NCBI RefSeq assembly: GCF_022605725.1
Contig: NC_065546.1
Location: 24,114,227-24,178,226 of the forward strand
Reading direction: 5' to 3'
Length of the DNA: 64,000 bases
Origin: Anthonomus grandis grandis
Lineage: Eukaryota; Arthropoda; Insecta; Coleoptera; Curculionidae
In this document: piece after piece, positions 1-10,990 of the stretch
Layout of the letters: every line of letters starts with the position of its first letter
How positions within the stretch are numbered: position 1 is the first letter of the stretch
Notes under the pieces: generated by a model
Databases searched by the model: none
The model's input: only the letters and a program-made list of their open reading frames with translations
Told to the model about the DNA's origin: nothing
Made by a program: the position numbers and the translations under genes

Positions 1-449
1 ACTATAAGGGAAGCCAACGGGCCTACACCCGTCCGAGCCAACTGAAGGTCATCGTCGCAGACCAGCTATACACCGTAAACCGTCCATTCGGCGCAACGAC
101 CCCCATGATCCTGAAAGGGAGCGTGGGGTACGTGCTGATGAACGGCACGGGGGTCTGGGCTTAACCACCCGGACCGCGTGGTGAGAACACTATAAAATCT
201 CCCAATTCCTAGGGTATGGCGCGCGCCAAGGGATGCAAGACTGGGGGGAAGCCCAGTCACTAGCGGCCAACCCTGGGGAACAAGGCGCACCCCATTGTAT
301 ACAGCCTTACCCCTGCATGCGGGGCTCCGCAGGGGTGGACTACCCTTTCCCTAGCTACTCGTGGGAACATCTATGATGGACCAAGATAACCAAAACACCA
401 AAGAAGGGGGCCAAGAGCAACCTTTGCCAGCAATGGCGGGACCTAAAGT
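1..449 (+). other. 5' leader and start of ORF1 of the non-LTR element
   Basis: GC-rich, without long open frames. A short ORF at 373-468 (31 codons, starting MMDQDNQNTK) stops just where the long frame beginning at 450 takes over in another phase. The heptamer GTTTGCA is directly repeated at about 448-461. I read this as the beginning of ORF1 followed by a deletion or frameshift that removed its middle. No promoter motif can be named with confidence. Confidence 0.5.
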
Positions 450-2045
450 TTGCAGTTTGCAGGCGTAAGCCATGGTGGGGGAATCCTTCACATCACCTGT
501 GTCGACGAGTCAACTAAAAATTGGCTTGTCGAACTGGTGCAGAAGGAAACTCCCTGGGAAGGGGCTGAACTCCAGATAACGGAGGACGGCAAACTTCCCA
601 GACCGGTGAAGGCAATAACCTGGGTGCCGGGACCTACTGAGGAACCGAAAGCACTCCTACACAAGCTGGATGTTCAAAACAACATCAACACCAGCTTGTG
701 GAAAGTGCTCGATATGAGGAAGGACCAGGACGACAAGGGTTGCCTGGTAACGCTCCTCATGGATGAGAAATCCTGGGCCAAAGTAAGGGAAGCGAATCAA
801 TCGCTATACCTCAACTTTGGCAGCATAAAAATCAGACTCTTGGCCAGCAGCCAAGAGAAAGAGAAGAGGGACCAGACAACCCCTATGGAAACAGAGAGGA
901 TTGCCGGGAACCTCTTCTTCCTAAAATGGCTCTCTGCAATGGGTGCGAGGCTGATACAAATAAACCTCCACCACTGCAAAGCAGCCACTGCGGCCTTACA
1001 AAAATGCATAGCCGACAACAATATTCAGATAGCCCTGATTCAGGAACCTTATACTTATAGGGGCCACATAAGGGGACTAGGAAACCTCAACGGGAGACTA
1101 GTGTCAGACCCAAAAAAGGGACCTAAACTAAGAAGCTGTATCTTTATAAGAAAAGATATAGAGGCCACACCGCTGTGGGAGTTTTGTGACAGGGACACAG
1201 CGGCGGTCAAAGTACAAATCAAAACAGCGGAGAGGAGCTACGATACAATAATAGTATCAGCATACTTTCCGCACGATCAACAAGGGGAACCACCTCCGAC
1301 AACAGTTCGGAGGTTGATAGACCATCAAAGATTGGAAAACCTTATAATAGGCTGTGACGCCAATGCTCACCACACTATCTGGGGAAGCACTGGAACAAAC
1401 AAACGAGATGAATCATTATTAAATTACTGTGCTGCCTCCGGTCTAAATATACTTAATGTGGGGGAGGAACCGACCTTCGTCAACATACTCCGCAGAGAAG
1501 TAATTGATCTAACCATTGGCAAGGGACGCATCTGCGACCTCGTTAAAAAATGGCATGTATCTGACGAACCAAGTTTGTCGGATCACAGGTACATAAGATT
1601 CGATCTAGAATCTATGGATACAAATCCGGAGACCTACAGGAACGCCAGGAAAACGGACTGGGACCTCTTCAATGAGATACTAGGACGCGAACTGGAGAAC
1701 TGTCCAACGGAGGCAAAAGACAATGTAGAGCTCGAAGTGCTGACAGAGTCAGTCACTGAGGCTATTAAAGTTGCTTTTGAAAATTCATGTCCACTAAGCA
1801 AACCGCGCCAAGCAGGGAACACCTCATGGTGGAACCAAGAATTGGGCGAGCTAAGGAAGACAGTAAAAAAGCTTTTTAACAGAGCCAAAAGAACTGGCGA
1901 GTGGAATCTATACAGACAACACTTAACCAGGTACAATGATGCTATAAAAAGAGCAAAGAAAGAAGGGTGGAGGAAGCTATGCCGGGACCTAGCAGAGACA
2001 CCAGCTTATGCTATACTCGACAAGGCAATATCCAAAGGGCCATGA
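450..2045 (+). pseudogene. ORF1 C-terminal remnant fused in frame to endonuclease
   Basis: The frame opens after a stop at 444 with a TTG, so no natural start is visible. Residues about 1-145 resemble the C-terminal domain of insect retroelement ORF1 proteins (WVPGP and LLHKLDVQNN motifs; DUF4780-like, from memory of the family). From MGARLIQINLHH (about residue 165) it is an endonuclease/exonuclease/phosphatase-type domain, with ALIQEPY, GCDANAH and LSDHRYI matching the active-site blocks that nick target DNA. The two parts belong to separate ORFs in relatives, so the in-frame fusion probably reflects loss of the ORF1 stop region. The frame ends near 2045, where RT continues in another phase: one frameshift between endonuclease and RT. 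Confidence 0.75.
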
Positions 2046-3496
2046 CAAACCCTAGGCTCTTGTCTAAAACCCGATGGAGAATATACGACAACCGAGGAAG
2101 AAACGCTTGGCTTAATGCTGAACACGCACTTTCCGGGATCGAAAATTCTCCACCAACCAGAACATACCCAGGACCCAACCCTATCATTCCGAACAGGGGC
2201 AAAAGGAAACACTGGGAACTAGCAAAAAAGGTAGTAACCTACGAGAAGGTTAAATGCGCGATAAATTCCTTCAAACCATTTAAATCTCCCGGAATGGATG
2301 GCATAATGCCAGTCATGTTACAGCGGGGTAGCGAACTGCTGCTGCCTGCACTATGTAAAATAATACGGGCAAGTCTAGCCATGGCGCATATACCAGAGAG
2401 TTGGAGGGAAGCAAGGGTGTTATTTCTACCAAAGACAGGACGCGACTCCTATGCGAAACCTAAATCCTTCCGACCAATCTGCCTTACATCATTCCTCCTA
2501 AAAACAGAGGAAAATCTCATAGAAAGGCATATCAGGGACAATGTATTACGGGTCAACCCTCTACATCGACACCAGTATGCCTACCAAACAGGTAAATCTT
2601 GCGAATCAGCGATTCACGAGATAACCCAAAGGGTCGAACAATCTCTGAACAACAAAGAGATCGCCCTAGGAGCTTTCTTAGACATTGAGGGAGCATTCGA
2701 CAATACATCATATGACTCAATCCACCGTGCGATAGCAGCACGAGGAATACATCCCATGATTGGCGGCTGGATAACCCAAATGCTAAATCATAGGAAAGTA
2801 GCAGCAAATCTCAACAGCACAACGGTTAAGGCCAAAGTGTGCAGGGGAACACCGCAGGGGGGCGTACTGTCACCGCTGCTGTGGAACCTTGTATCGGACA
2901 GCTTGCTGACACGACTGGAGAGGCAGCTTATCCTCGCTATAGGATATGCTGACGATATAGTCATCCTTACACGAGGGGGTAGTCAGGCTCATGTATTCGA
3001 AAAAATGCAAAGAGCCCTGACTACTGTCGAGCACTGGTGTGAGGAAGAACAACTAAGGGTAAATCCCACAAAAACTACTCTGGTTTCCTTTACCAAAAGA
3101 AGGAAACTAGAGCCCATTAGAAACATAAAATTTTATGGAGAAAATCTGCGACTTGAAGATGAGGTCAAATATCTAGGTATAACCCTGGATAAAAAACTCA
3201 GCTTCAAGAAACATGTAATCCAGGCTACAAATAAAGCCACGAAAACTCTTATGTACTGTAAGAGAATGTTCGGTAGATCATGGGGACTGTCACCAAAAAT
3301 GGTACATTGGATGTACACGACAATGGTTAGACCCATCATTACATACGCAGCACCTATATGGTGGCATGTGGCAGAAACTCAACAAAACACAACGAATAGC
3401 ATGTCTGGGCATAACAGGAGCGATGTCAATAACGCCGACTGCTGCCCTAGAGAACCTGATAGGACTAAGCCCGCTACACTTAGTGGTACGGGCTGA
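1967..3496 (+). pseudogene. Non-LTR reverse transcriptase
   Basis: The RT domain copies element RNA at the nicked target. Visible blocks: KSPGMDGI, FRPICLTS, GAFLDIEGAFDN (first catalytic Asp), GTPQGGVLSPLLWNL and GYADDIVI with the YADD box at 2945-2956, then KYLGITLDKKL of the thumb. True coding begins near 2045, where it takes over from the endonuclease frame; the upstream 80 bases are shadow. After WW at about 3360 the family sequence continues in a different phase, as LNKTQRIACLGITGA and TPTAALENL (3366-3599), so residues after about 465 of this frame are out of phase. Core motifs are intact; the gene is broken only by frameshifts. Confidence 0.9.
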
Positions 3497-3599
3497 AGCT
3501 ATAACGGGGGCGAAAAGACTGCTGGCGCAACAATCCTATCGAAAGATGGGCACAATGCCTTATTTGACAAGATACAGGACCTTGGGCGCCTGGCCCTAA
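3366..3599 (+). pseudogene. RT C-terminal continuation after frameshift
   Basis: The motif LNKTQRIACLGITGAM followed by TPTAALENLIGLSPLHL is the usual linker between RT thumb and RNase H in insect non-LTR elements of this group. It sits in a different phase from the RT frame, showing a one-base indel near 3365. Decay is slight otherwise. Confidence 0.75.
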
Positions 3600-4141
3600 G
3601 AACAGACAGAATCAAGGTCACATACCTAGTCAAACCTTTTGTCATCAAAGAGCAAAAGGGACCACTGGACGCAGAAGCGGACAGGCTCAGGCAAAGAGGT
3701 TACTCAGTATGGCACACGGCAACCAAACGATCCAAGATCGGGGTAGCTGTGGGCATGGTGGAGGACGAACAACAGGGCAGACAACTTATGCTAAACCTGG
3801 GCCTCGAAACAACAAATTTACAGGCAAGCATAATAGGAATACAAACCTGTGTCCAACTGATGAGAGAAGGGCTGCCAAGAGGCAAAACCTTCGCAATTTT
3901 CACAGGAGACCAGGCTGCAACACTTGCACTACAACAGTTCGAGACTAAGTCAAGGACTGTGCAAAGCTGCTGGGAGGATCTCAGGAACCTCGCCGAAGCG
4001 CAAAATAGGCCAGAGATAATCCTAGCAGAGAATATGGGCAGCGATAAGGCTGCAAGAAGGGCTATCCAACTTGCAACCCAGGGAGCCAGCAACAGCCTGG
4101 TAGGCCCTGAACCAACATGTTATGTCAGCGATAAGACCTGA
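3600..4141 (+). pseudogene. Decayed RNase H domain of the non-LTR element
   Basis: The frame 3749-4141 holds IFTGDQAATLAL, corresponding to the SDSQAA catalytic block of RNase H, and near the end SDKAARRAIQLATQGA plus GPEPTC, corresponding to the NERADELA...GPEP tail of the family. The first Asp block (usually YTDGS) is not recognisable, and the WVPGHSG-like block has become ILAENMGSDK. The frame ends at TGA 4139-4141, which reads TGG in the tandem copy 86 bases downstream. Confidence 0.65.
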
Positions 4142-4280
4142 AAGAGGGAAATCGGCAACTGGCTAACAAACCAGAACAAATTCTACTGGGAGCAAAACCA
4201 ACATGTTATGTCAGCGATAAGACCTGGAAGAGGGAAATCGGCAACTGGCTAACAAACCAGAACAAATTCTACTGGGAGCA
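4111..4280 (+). repeat. 86-bp tandem duplication in the element tail
   Basis: Copy 1 spans 4111-4196 and copy 2 spans 4197-4280, starting ACCAACATGTTATGTCAGCG. They differ by one substitution inside the unit (TGA at 4139-4141 against TGG in copy 2) apart from the final bases. The period is not a multiple of three, so the copies are read in different phases. Confidence 0.95.
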
Positions 4281-4430
4281 GCTGCCAAAGATGGAACAAT
4301 CCAAACAACTTATAGGCAGAATTTCTCCACCGACCCCAAAAAAAAAAAAAAAAAACAGTCTGGATATCTATTTAAGTGCTATCGTGCATGTTACATATAA
4401 AAAATCCGTTCGGCTCTGCGAAGTGGATAT

Positions 4431-4464
4431 ATTGACTGTTACATCTGAAAATGTAACAGTCAAT
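4431..4464. repeat. Perfect 14-bp hairpin
   Basis: Arm ATTGACTGTTACAT at 4431-4444, loop CTGAAA, exact reverse complement at 4451-4464. It lies about 75 bases past the retrotransposon A-tail. No T-tract or gene is attached; function unknown. Confidence 0.9.
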
Positions 4465-4489
4465 CAAGTCCCGTAAAAAATAAGATGAG

Positions 4490-4870
4490 ACGTCAGATGC
4501 GTGGCGAATTTTCCCGCCGCAATAAAAACAATTCGATAAAAGATATGCACATATTCGGAAAATTTAAAGTTTCCTGATATCGTCACTACCAATTCCTGAT
4601 CATTTCCACCCATTTTAAGCCGCTAATTCTCGAATTGAAAAAGTCGGATCCGCCCGAACGTAGAATTTGCCGCCATGACACCGAAAACCCCGCGGTTGCG
4701 TCATCTGGCCATGTGCGACTCGATAGTGACGTCGTCCGTATGCTTTTACATTGGGTGCTGCACCGCCAACTTTATTGTACCATGAGCTGGCTCCCTGTGT
4801 CTCCAGGGTATGACTGGTTGATTGGAACGGCTTTTTTTTGGGGTTTTTCTTAAATAACAGCGCGTTGCGG
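4490..4870. other. CpG-rich patch, possible promoter-like region
   Basis: This stretch is clearly richer in C, G and CpG than its surroundings. It includes TTTCCCGCC at about 4509, which fits an E2F-type site, several ACGTC/TGACGTC-like sites and a GCCGCCATG on the + strand at about 4670. Open frames occur on both strands (for example 4615-4884 minus) but match nothing I know. It could be a host promoter or CpG-rich transposon DNA. Confidence 0.35.
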
Positions 4871-5789
4871 AAAAATGGTAACATTTAAAGAAAAACGGTT
4901 TTTAGTGGATTATAGCCAGATAGTGTCCGGTGATTTCAGAAAAAAAATGGTTGTCGTAGGTATCATAGATATGCCAGTATTAAGCGTCAAAGTTAAAAAA
5001 AGGTGAAGAGTAAAAACTACTCTACGTAGATGGTTGTATACTATGTCGAAAAATAGGATTTAAAAAGTTCTTAAAATGCTGAAAGTTTGAAATTTCTAGG
5101 TGCTGCCAATAAAGAGTTATTAAGAAAAGTATAAAAAAACGGTCAAAAAAAGGCTCAAAAAGGGGTTTATATTTGTTAACACAGCTCATCCTATATAATA
5201 CGTAGCGTCATGAATAATACCTCTATTTAATCCTAAAGGATTAAGCTTTCAAACGGTGTTAACAAAAAAAATTTTAAAAACTTTTTAGAAGTAGAAAAAA
5301 AATTATTTCTCGAAAAATTCACTTTTCACTACAAATTTTAAGTTTGAGCTCGTTTATCTCGGTTGTTTCTTTTGGAAAAAAATAGTTTTAATAAAAAAGA
5401 AAGCTACATTTACGTAGAAAAGGGCTGTTTTGTTCGCATTATCGGGAACATTATCGTTTAGGCCCCACAACCGTTTAAGTCCGCGAGGTACCGCGCAAAA
5501 AGTTCAAAATTCATTCACAGAAAAATCTGACTTCTAAAGGGCTTATCTTAAAAAGCGCCCTTTGGGGGCAGGTTTCCGTAGAGGTCTTTGATAACAATGA
5601 GTTTCATAAAATTCGACTTAGTCAGTTTTCCACAAACTGCTGCACCGACTGTTTTCGCGAAAAAAAATTTACATCACGTAGCCTCAACCTTCCCACATAA
5701 AACGCTGAAAACCGAAAAAAAAAATTCGCCATAGAAGCAAAGTTATTAACGTTTATGTGACGCGAGTCCTAAAATCTGTCAATTCTTCA
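4871..5789. other. AT-rich non-coding stretch
   Basis: Runs of A and T, many stops in all frames, no recognised domain. CTACGTAGA-type motifs recur (about 5030 and 5410), which may mark old dispersed repeat DNA. Confidence 0.5.
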
Positions 5790-5917
5790 CGAGCACATAT
5801 AAGAGCTTTGCTCTTAACAAGTATACAAGTAATGACTACTTTGTAACGAATACAAAGTATCTGATATAAAGTATCAGTATCTACTCGATACTTATAAAAG
5901 TATTCGTTGCACATCAC
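5790..5917 (-). mobile_element. hAT-like transposon terminus (fossil)
   Basis: Read on the minus strand it begins AGTGATGTGCAACGAATACT and goes on with repeated GATACTTTATATC/AGATACTTTG blocks. This is the look of hAT-superfamily terminal and subterminal repeats in insects (CAxTGATGTGCAA start). Only one end is seen; no transposase and no 8-bp target duplication were found. Confidence 0.5.
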
Positions 5918-7516
5918 TAGTTTCGACCGACGGCGACGGGACGGTGTCACCATCCCATTGTCGGGTACATTTTCGTCCATAAGGTTGCGCATCTTTTCAA
6001 ATATTCAATCAACGTGCGATGAAATTCGCCGATTCACATTAAAGTAACAATCAACATGATGTTACTTTAGCAATTGTTAAAATGGCTGCGGTTTTAGTAA
6101 ACTTACAGCCTATGATATTGAAAGTCAATTTGGCAGACGATCCCGAAGAAGATAGGGATATATGTACCTGTTTATATGCATTTTATAACTAAATAAAAGC
6201 AATGCATTTCCAGTGAACCTCTTGATGATCCATTTAACATTTCTGTCAAATGGATCATCTCTTTGTACTTACTCTTTTCATAAAGCAAAAGCATTTCAAA
6301 ATTGATATTTGTTTAAAATGAAACATTAACTGCTTCACTAAATATCTAATTTTTTAATTTTTTTATTTCCATTCTTACAATTTTTTTTTAACATAAAATC
6401 CTCACAATGCTAGTTAACGCTTATCTACAACTTACAATTTAATTATGAAAATAAATAAAGTTGTCAGAAGCCCTAAAGACCAGTAAAGGTAAATAAATAG
6501 ATAAATAGTAAATCATTGACTTCTCTTGATATGCAGCGTTTTTTACGATGTAAGCTCCTCTCTTTTATACAGGAAATTTGCATTCGCAACTAGTTATTAT
6601 CTGACAAAATTGTAAAACAGAAATCTAATTACTGGGACACAATAAGCGATAACTTTTACTTTATTAAAATGGTGGACAAATTTGAGATGTCAAATGCTAT
6701 CAAACATGATAGTACTAGTTCTGTAATATAACATCATGCTGTATTTGCAGACAACTTTTTTTAAACGCACTCTATAATAATCTTCTGCAACAAGAAGAAG
6801 TTTAATACTTATAATCTTTAAAAGTATATTTATTTCTAGTAAATCAGAAAGTAAAATTGTACTAGTAGAATTTCGCCATAGGTATGTAAAATATGCAATA
6901 TGCAAAAATGCGGTTCACAAGGTCATTGATAAATTTTCTTTAGGATCTCAATTAAGAATGGAAATAAAACCATGTAAAAACAATATAGTCAAAATAATGA
7001 TCCGCTTACCGTAGAAAGGAGTAATTTCAACTTCAAAATTACCTCATCATCCGACAAAAATCGATGAATGTCAAAAGGGTAACTAATAATAAAATCACTC
7101 AAGGTGTTTGAATTTCACTTTCTCTTTAAAACAAAACATGATTCGTACTGGCTTTTTTTGTGGACATACAGAGTGTTACTTTTATGAGAAATCCATTAGT
7201 TAAATTAAATGATTATCAATTTCTATTTTTTTGTGAAGTTTAAATTTTTTTTCCAAGATTATCTTTCAACTTACAAGTCCAAAGACTTAAATTAGCTGCC
7301 CCAAAAGGACCAAGAAGCTTGGAGGTAAAATATTTTAATGCATCAAATAGCACATGATGATTCGCCATCTGATACTTAATTTGTTTTAGATTGATCAGCA
7401 ACAATTTGTGTAATCAACCCAAATAATCAATCCACGATTGGCCGAGAAATATATAAGGATCTTTTACAACAAATTTAAAATTTAAATACTAGTGAAGTGT
7501 TGTTTTTTTTGTTTCA
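5918..7516. other. AT-rich stretch without recognised genes
   Basis: A 36-codon ORF starts MAAVLVNLQPM at 6082-6192, unmatched to any family. Next to it GATGATCCATTT and its exact inverse AAATGGATCATC form a small stem near 6223-6260. Nothing else can be supported. Confidence 0.45.
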
Positions 7517-8146
7517 GGCCCGCAAAACTAACCGGACAAGTAGCATTTGATTCAAATTCAATCCTTAATAACCTTTTCAGTATTGATTTAACAGTATTGA
7601 TAATTGATAATTCTTTGCCAAATTTGAAGCTACAAAAAATTCTGGTTATACAGGGGTTAATAAAAAGTTATATTTAACTCTAAACTTTTAAACACCCTGT
7701 GGAAAAAATTTACAATCCAATATTAATTCTTTTTGCTGCATTTTCAAGCCCCATCTTTCCTCAACAACTTATTTTTTGAAACATTCCGATATCTGTATTC
7801 TTAAAGAAAAAGCTCAAATGAAACAATGCAATAAAGCTTTAGTAGCAAGAATTTGTTTTTAAAAATATTGCAAAGCTAGCTGTTACTACAAAAAAATATG
7901 TAGATCAAAACCAGAAAAGAACCAAAAAACAAGTTGCTAAGAAAAGATGAGGGCTTGAAAATGCAGGAAAAGGAATCATTATTCGTTCGGTTGTGAATTT
8001 TTTCCACAGGGTGTTTAAAATTTAGTAAAATTCAACTTTTTATTAACCCCTGCTAAACAAAAAATTATGAAATTCGTTGCATACTGAAAAAGTTATTTAG
8101 GATTAAATTTGAACCATATTTTTGTTGTCTGATTGATTATGCGGCC
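7517..8146. mobile_element. Fold-back (long inverted repeat) element
   Basis: The left half starting GGCCCGCAAAACTAACCGGA reappears inverted in the right half ending GATTATGCGGCC. Matching blocks in both arms include TCAAATTCAATCCT/TCAAATTTAATCCT, GGGGTTAATAAAAAGTT, AAACACCCTGTGGAAAAAAT and TGCATTTTCAAGCCC. The arms are over 200 bases each, with a spacer near 7800-7925. There is no transposase, so this is a non-autonomous DNA element of unknown superfamily. Confidence 0.8.
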
Positions 8147-8819
8147 TAGTGTATTTATTCTTAATATGCTATTTGAAAGGAAAAATTTTAAACGCCAAAA
8201 AACATGTCTATAAGTTTTGAAAAGTAGAATATTATTATTTTTAGAATGTTATTTTCTATAGAAATAAGTAAAGATATACCGTTCACCTCATTTAAAATTA
8301 TAAACATAAAACAGTTTTTTAGCAAATCGTGACAGAAAACATAAATAAAACGTTAAAAAATAAACATTTACGTAACACACCTACTTGCCAAACTTCATTT
8401 GTTTTATTAAAAAAGTAACATCTGGTATATTACCAAATTTGTTAGTTATATTGGTATTTTTGAACTTAAAGAAATCTTTACCATTTATTGATTTACTAAT
8501 ATTTCTTAGACAAGCGAAGGATAAGTCATTAAATGGCAGTCCGTTCATAAAAAATAAACTTAAAAAAATATTAATTTGAGAAAGAAAATAATTAGCAGTT
8601 CTAGAAAAGTAAAACTTAAAAATAAAATGTCTCATGAAAGACTAAAATACATAATAAAAAAATGGTGGTTTACCTGTATAATAAATCATAATTGTATTAT
8701 ATCTTTTTAAGAAAAAAAGCCCTATGTTAATAGCTTTTGATAAATTAGTAATTAAGAAATTTCTCGAACATAATAAAATTGCCCTTTAATATGGTTCCCC
8801 AAAATAATAAATTACTGTG
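8147..8819. other. AT-rich stretch without recognised genes
   Basis: Short frames on both strands (for example 8381-8635) are low complexity and match nothing. No repeat structure was identified. Confidence 0.4.
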
Positions 8820-9265
8820 TGATACTGAGTACGGAGTTGAAAAGTTCTGCGCTCATTTTTCTGAGGCTAAACCAAACAATGGTTAGATTTCGTTTTCCGT
8901 ATAATGGGAAAGAAGGTTCATCTGAAAATAATTTCAGAATATTAAGTTTTCAGAAAGTTCTGTTCTTCGCCACTGGTCTTAGTATCTTCGGAATATTGGA
9001 ATATTCGAATCATTTGTGGGTGTTTCTTCCAAATACTAATAATAGTTTCATGGTCCATACTCAGTTCCTCTTTAACATTTCTAGGGTACTACAAATCATT
9101 TCCTTTAGTCGTTGTTGCCACTGTACCTATACCTTATACCCTTTCGATAGAAGGTTCTCACACCTTTGTGTGGCATTTATGACAATCTTGAAGACAAAAA
9201 GATGGCTCGAAATTCGAAACCACATAATTTTTTTTTGCAATGAATCGGTTTATTTTCAAATGTAA
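8820..9265 (-). pseudogene. Tc1-like transposase fossil (possible)
   Basis: On the minus strand at about 8870-8950 one frame reads FSDEPSFPLYGKRNLTIVW, which matches the FSDESxF...VW block around the first or second catalytic Asp of Tc1-type transposases. Flanking frames are full of stops and frameshifts. The long + strand frame over the same region (8819-9265, no ATG at its start) is probably a shadow. Assignment rests on this one block. Confidence 0.45.
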
Positions 9266-9550
9266 TTAAAAATAAATCCCTACATTGCACTGCCGAATTG
9301 CCCCCATAAAACTATTTTAATAGTTTGAACTCTTTCGGAAGAAATTTAAAAACAGCCATAATAAGTTGAAAAAAAGCGCTTTAAAATTCAACGTGAACAG
9401 CAAAATAGGGCTTGCCAATATTATTATTGTTATTCTGTAAAAAATAAAAACAGAAAATACCTATCGAACGACCAGAGACCTCATCGATAAGAGGAAGTGC
9501 TGACATTATTTTGGACAATGCGTAATCCTCAATTTCCCCACCTGTATGTA

Positions 9551-10656
9551 CAGAGTGTTTTCTTTTTTAACTGCTTGTAGGACTAGTCAAAAGAAATTGA
9601 TATACCAAAAATCACATATGTAAATGTTGGATAATAAAAGTGATACCTAAATAAGATAAAAGAGATGCTAGTAAAATATTAAAAATTTTAAAAAATGTAA
9701 ATGTTAATAAATAAATTTATTGACATTCCCGGCAAATTCTGTGTAAATTCTTACTTTTTTTTCGTTTTCAGTACGAACCGTAGGTCGATCAGTTGTATTA
9801 GAAATGTTACAAATAAAGGCATACATTTTAGAAATGGTCGAAGACGACCAAACAATAATTACTAGAGCCATAGTACCGCAAGCTGAAGTTTCTCAGACTA
9901 AAGTGTGGAAGAGAATACGATAAGACGTATTATCCTTATTATCAGTTTGGCAGAAATGAAGATTTTAAAAAATCAACTTTGTGCACGACGCCATATTTAC
10001 ACGAAATGATGTGCAAAATTTCCATAATATTCATATTTGGGCAGTAGAAATACCACATGCTATAAAAAGATCTAATTTAATAGAAGAATAGGTTTTAATT
10101 AAATGTTTGAGCTGGCGTAGTAAATGACATGCTTCTGATTGGACTTTCTCTTTTCTCTTTTCCACCTCTACTAACCGGTGAAATTAATTTTGATTTTCTT
10201 CTCTACAATCTGCCATAATTATTAAAAGATGTTCCTCTAAATATGAAACAGAATATGTGGTTCCTGCATGATGAGGCCCTACCATATTTTAGACGGGAAG
10301 TTCATGAACCTCTAAATAATATGTTTTCGAATAGATTGATAGAGCGCAATAGACTGCGATTTTTTTCTGTGGGACTATTTGAAACAGTTGGTATATCATG
10401 ATGGGGCAGTAAATACTCGGGAAAAAGTTTGAGAAGCTTATGAAGAAACGTAGATTCGCCGAGTAAGATTGTATATTAATCGAACAAATAGGGATAATTA
10501 TTAACAATTTTTGTAAAAATAGCCAACCATTTAACTTAATAAAGATTTTTTTTAAATAATTTTATGTAACTCTCTTAGGCAACTTTTATTTAAGTGATTC
10601 GTGGTATATTAACTTCTTTTGACGAGTGCTACAAGGTCTTAAAATAAATGACTCTA
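9551..10656 (+). mobile_element. Tc1/mariner-superfamily element with terminal repeats
   Basis: Flanked by TA (9549-9550 and 10657-10658). The left end CAGAGTGTTTT... and the inverted right end TAGAGTCATTT... share GTCAAAAGAA(A/G)TTGATATACC-type sequence over about 70 bases. Inside, decayed transposase reads HIWAVEIPHAI near 10025-10060 and FLHDEAPPYFRREVHEPLNN near 10260-10320, corresponding to the QxDGAPxHF catalytic Asp block of the same lineage as the element at 27393. Many stops and probably internal deletions, so inactive. Confidence 0.8.
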
Positions 10657-10990
10657 TATATGTCTGAATATGTTCATCCGCTTAAACATTTCCGCTTGCT
10701 CTTTTTTCTCGCATTACTACAAGTGGCAACAATTTATAACTTTTGATTCTTCTATTTTAAACTCTCTAAATAAGATTGTTTTTATTTCAAAGCCAAATGA
10801 AAGTGTGTGATCAATGTTATCAAAATGTGAACATGACACAAATACTTAGCTTTTGTGTCGGGATTTACGAGTAATATTAACATAAACTATGAAAGAGTAA
10901 TTTTTAATTTATTTCGAAAATAAAATTTAAATAGACAAAGGCAATAGGTTTGTCGATAATATAATATTACTAGTAAATATACATAATATA

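Larger units (their letters stand above)
1..4355 (+). mobile_element. Non-LTR retrotransposon with RNase H, near full length
   Basis: A continuous GC-richer block that ends in an 18-A run at 4338-4355, after which base composition drops to the AT-rich background. In order it carries a leader, an ORF1 remnant, an apurinic-type endonuclease, reverse transcriptase and a decayed RNase H tail ending in a GPEP motif. This order is known for non-LTR elements of the I/LOA/R1-like groups; the exact clade is an inference. The long reading frames suggest a fairly recent copy, but at least two frameshifts and a 3' duplication make it inactive as read. The 5' end may lie outside the window, so full length is not proven. 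Confidence 0.85.

Noticed and set aside
4615..4884. 89-codon minus strand frame in the CpG-rich patch
   Set aside because: Long only because CpG-rich DNA has few stops; no recognised domain, and overlapping frames exist on the other strand.
8819..9265. 148-codon + strand protein
   Set aside because: No ATG at the start, Phe/Ile-rich, no domain, and the opposite strand has a Tc1-like block.
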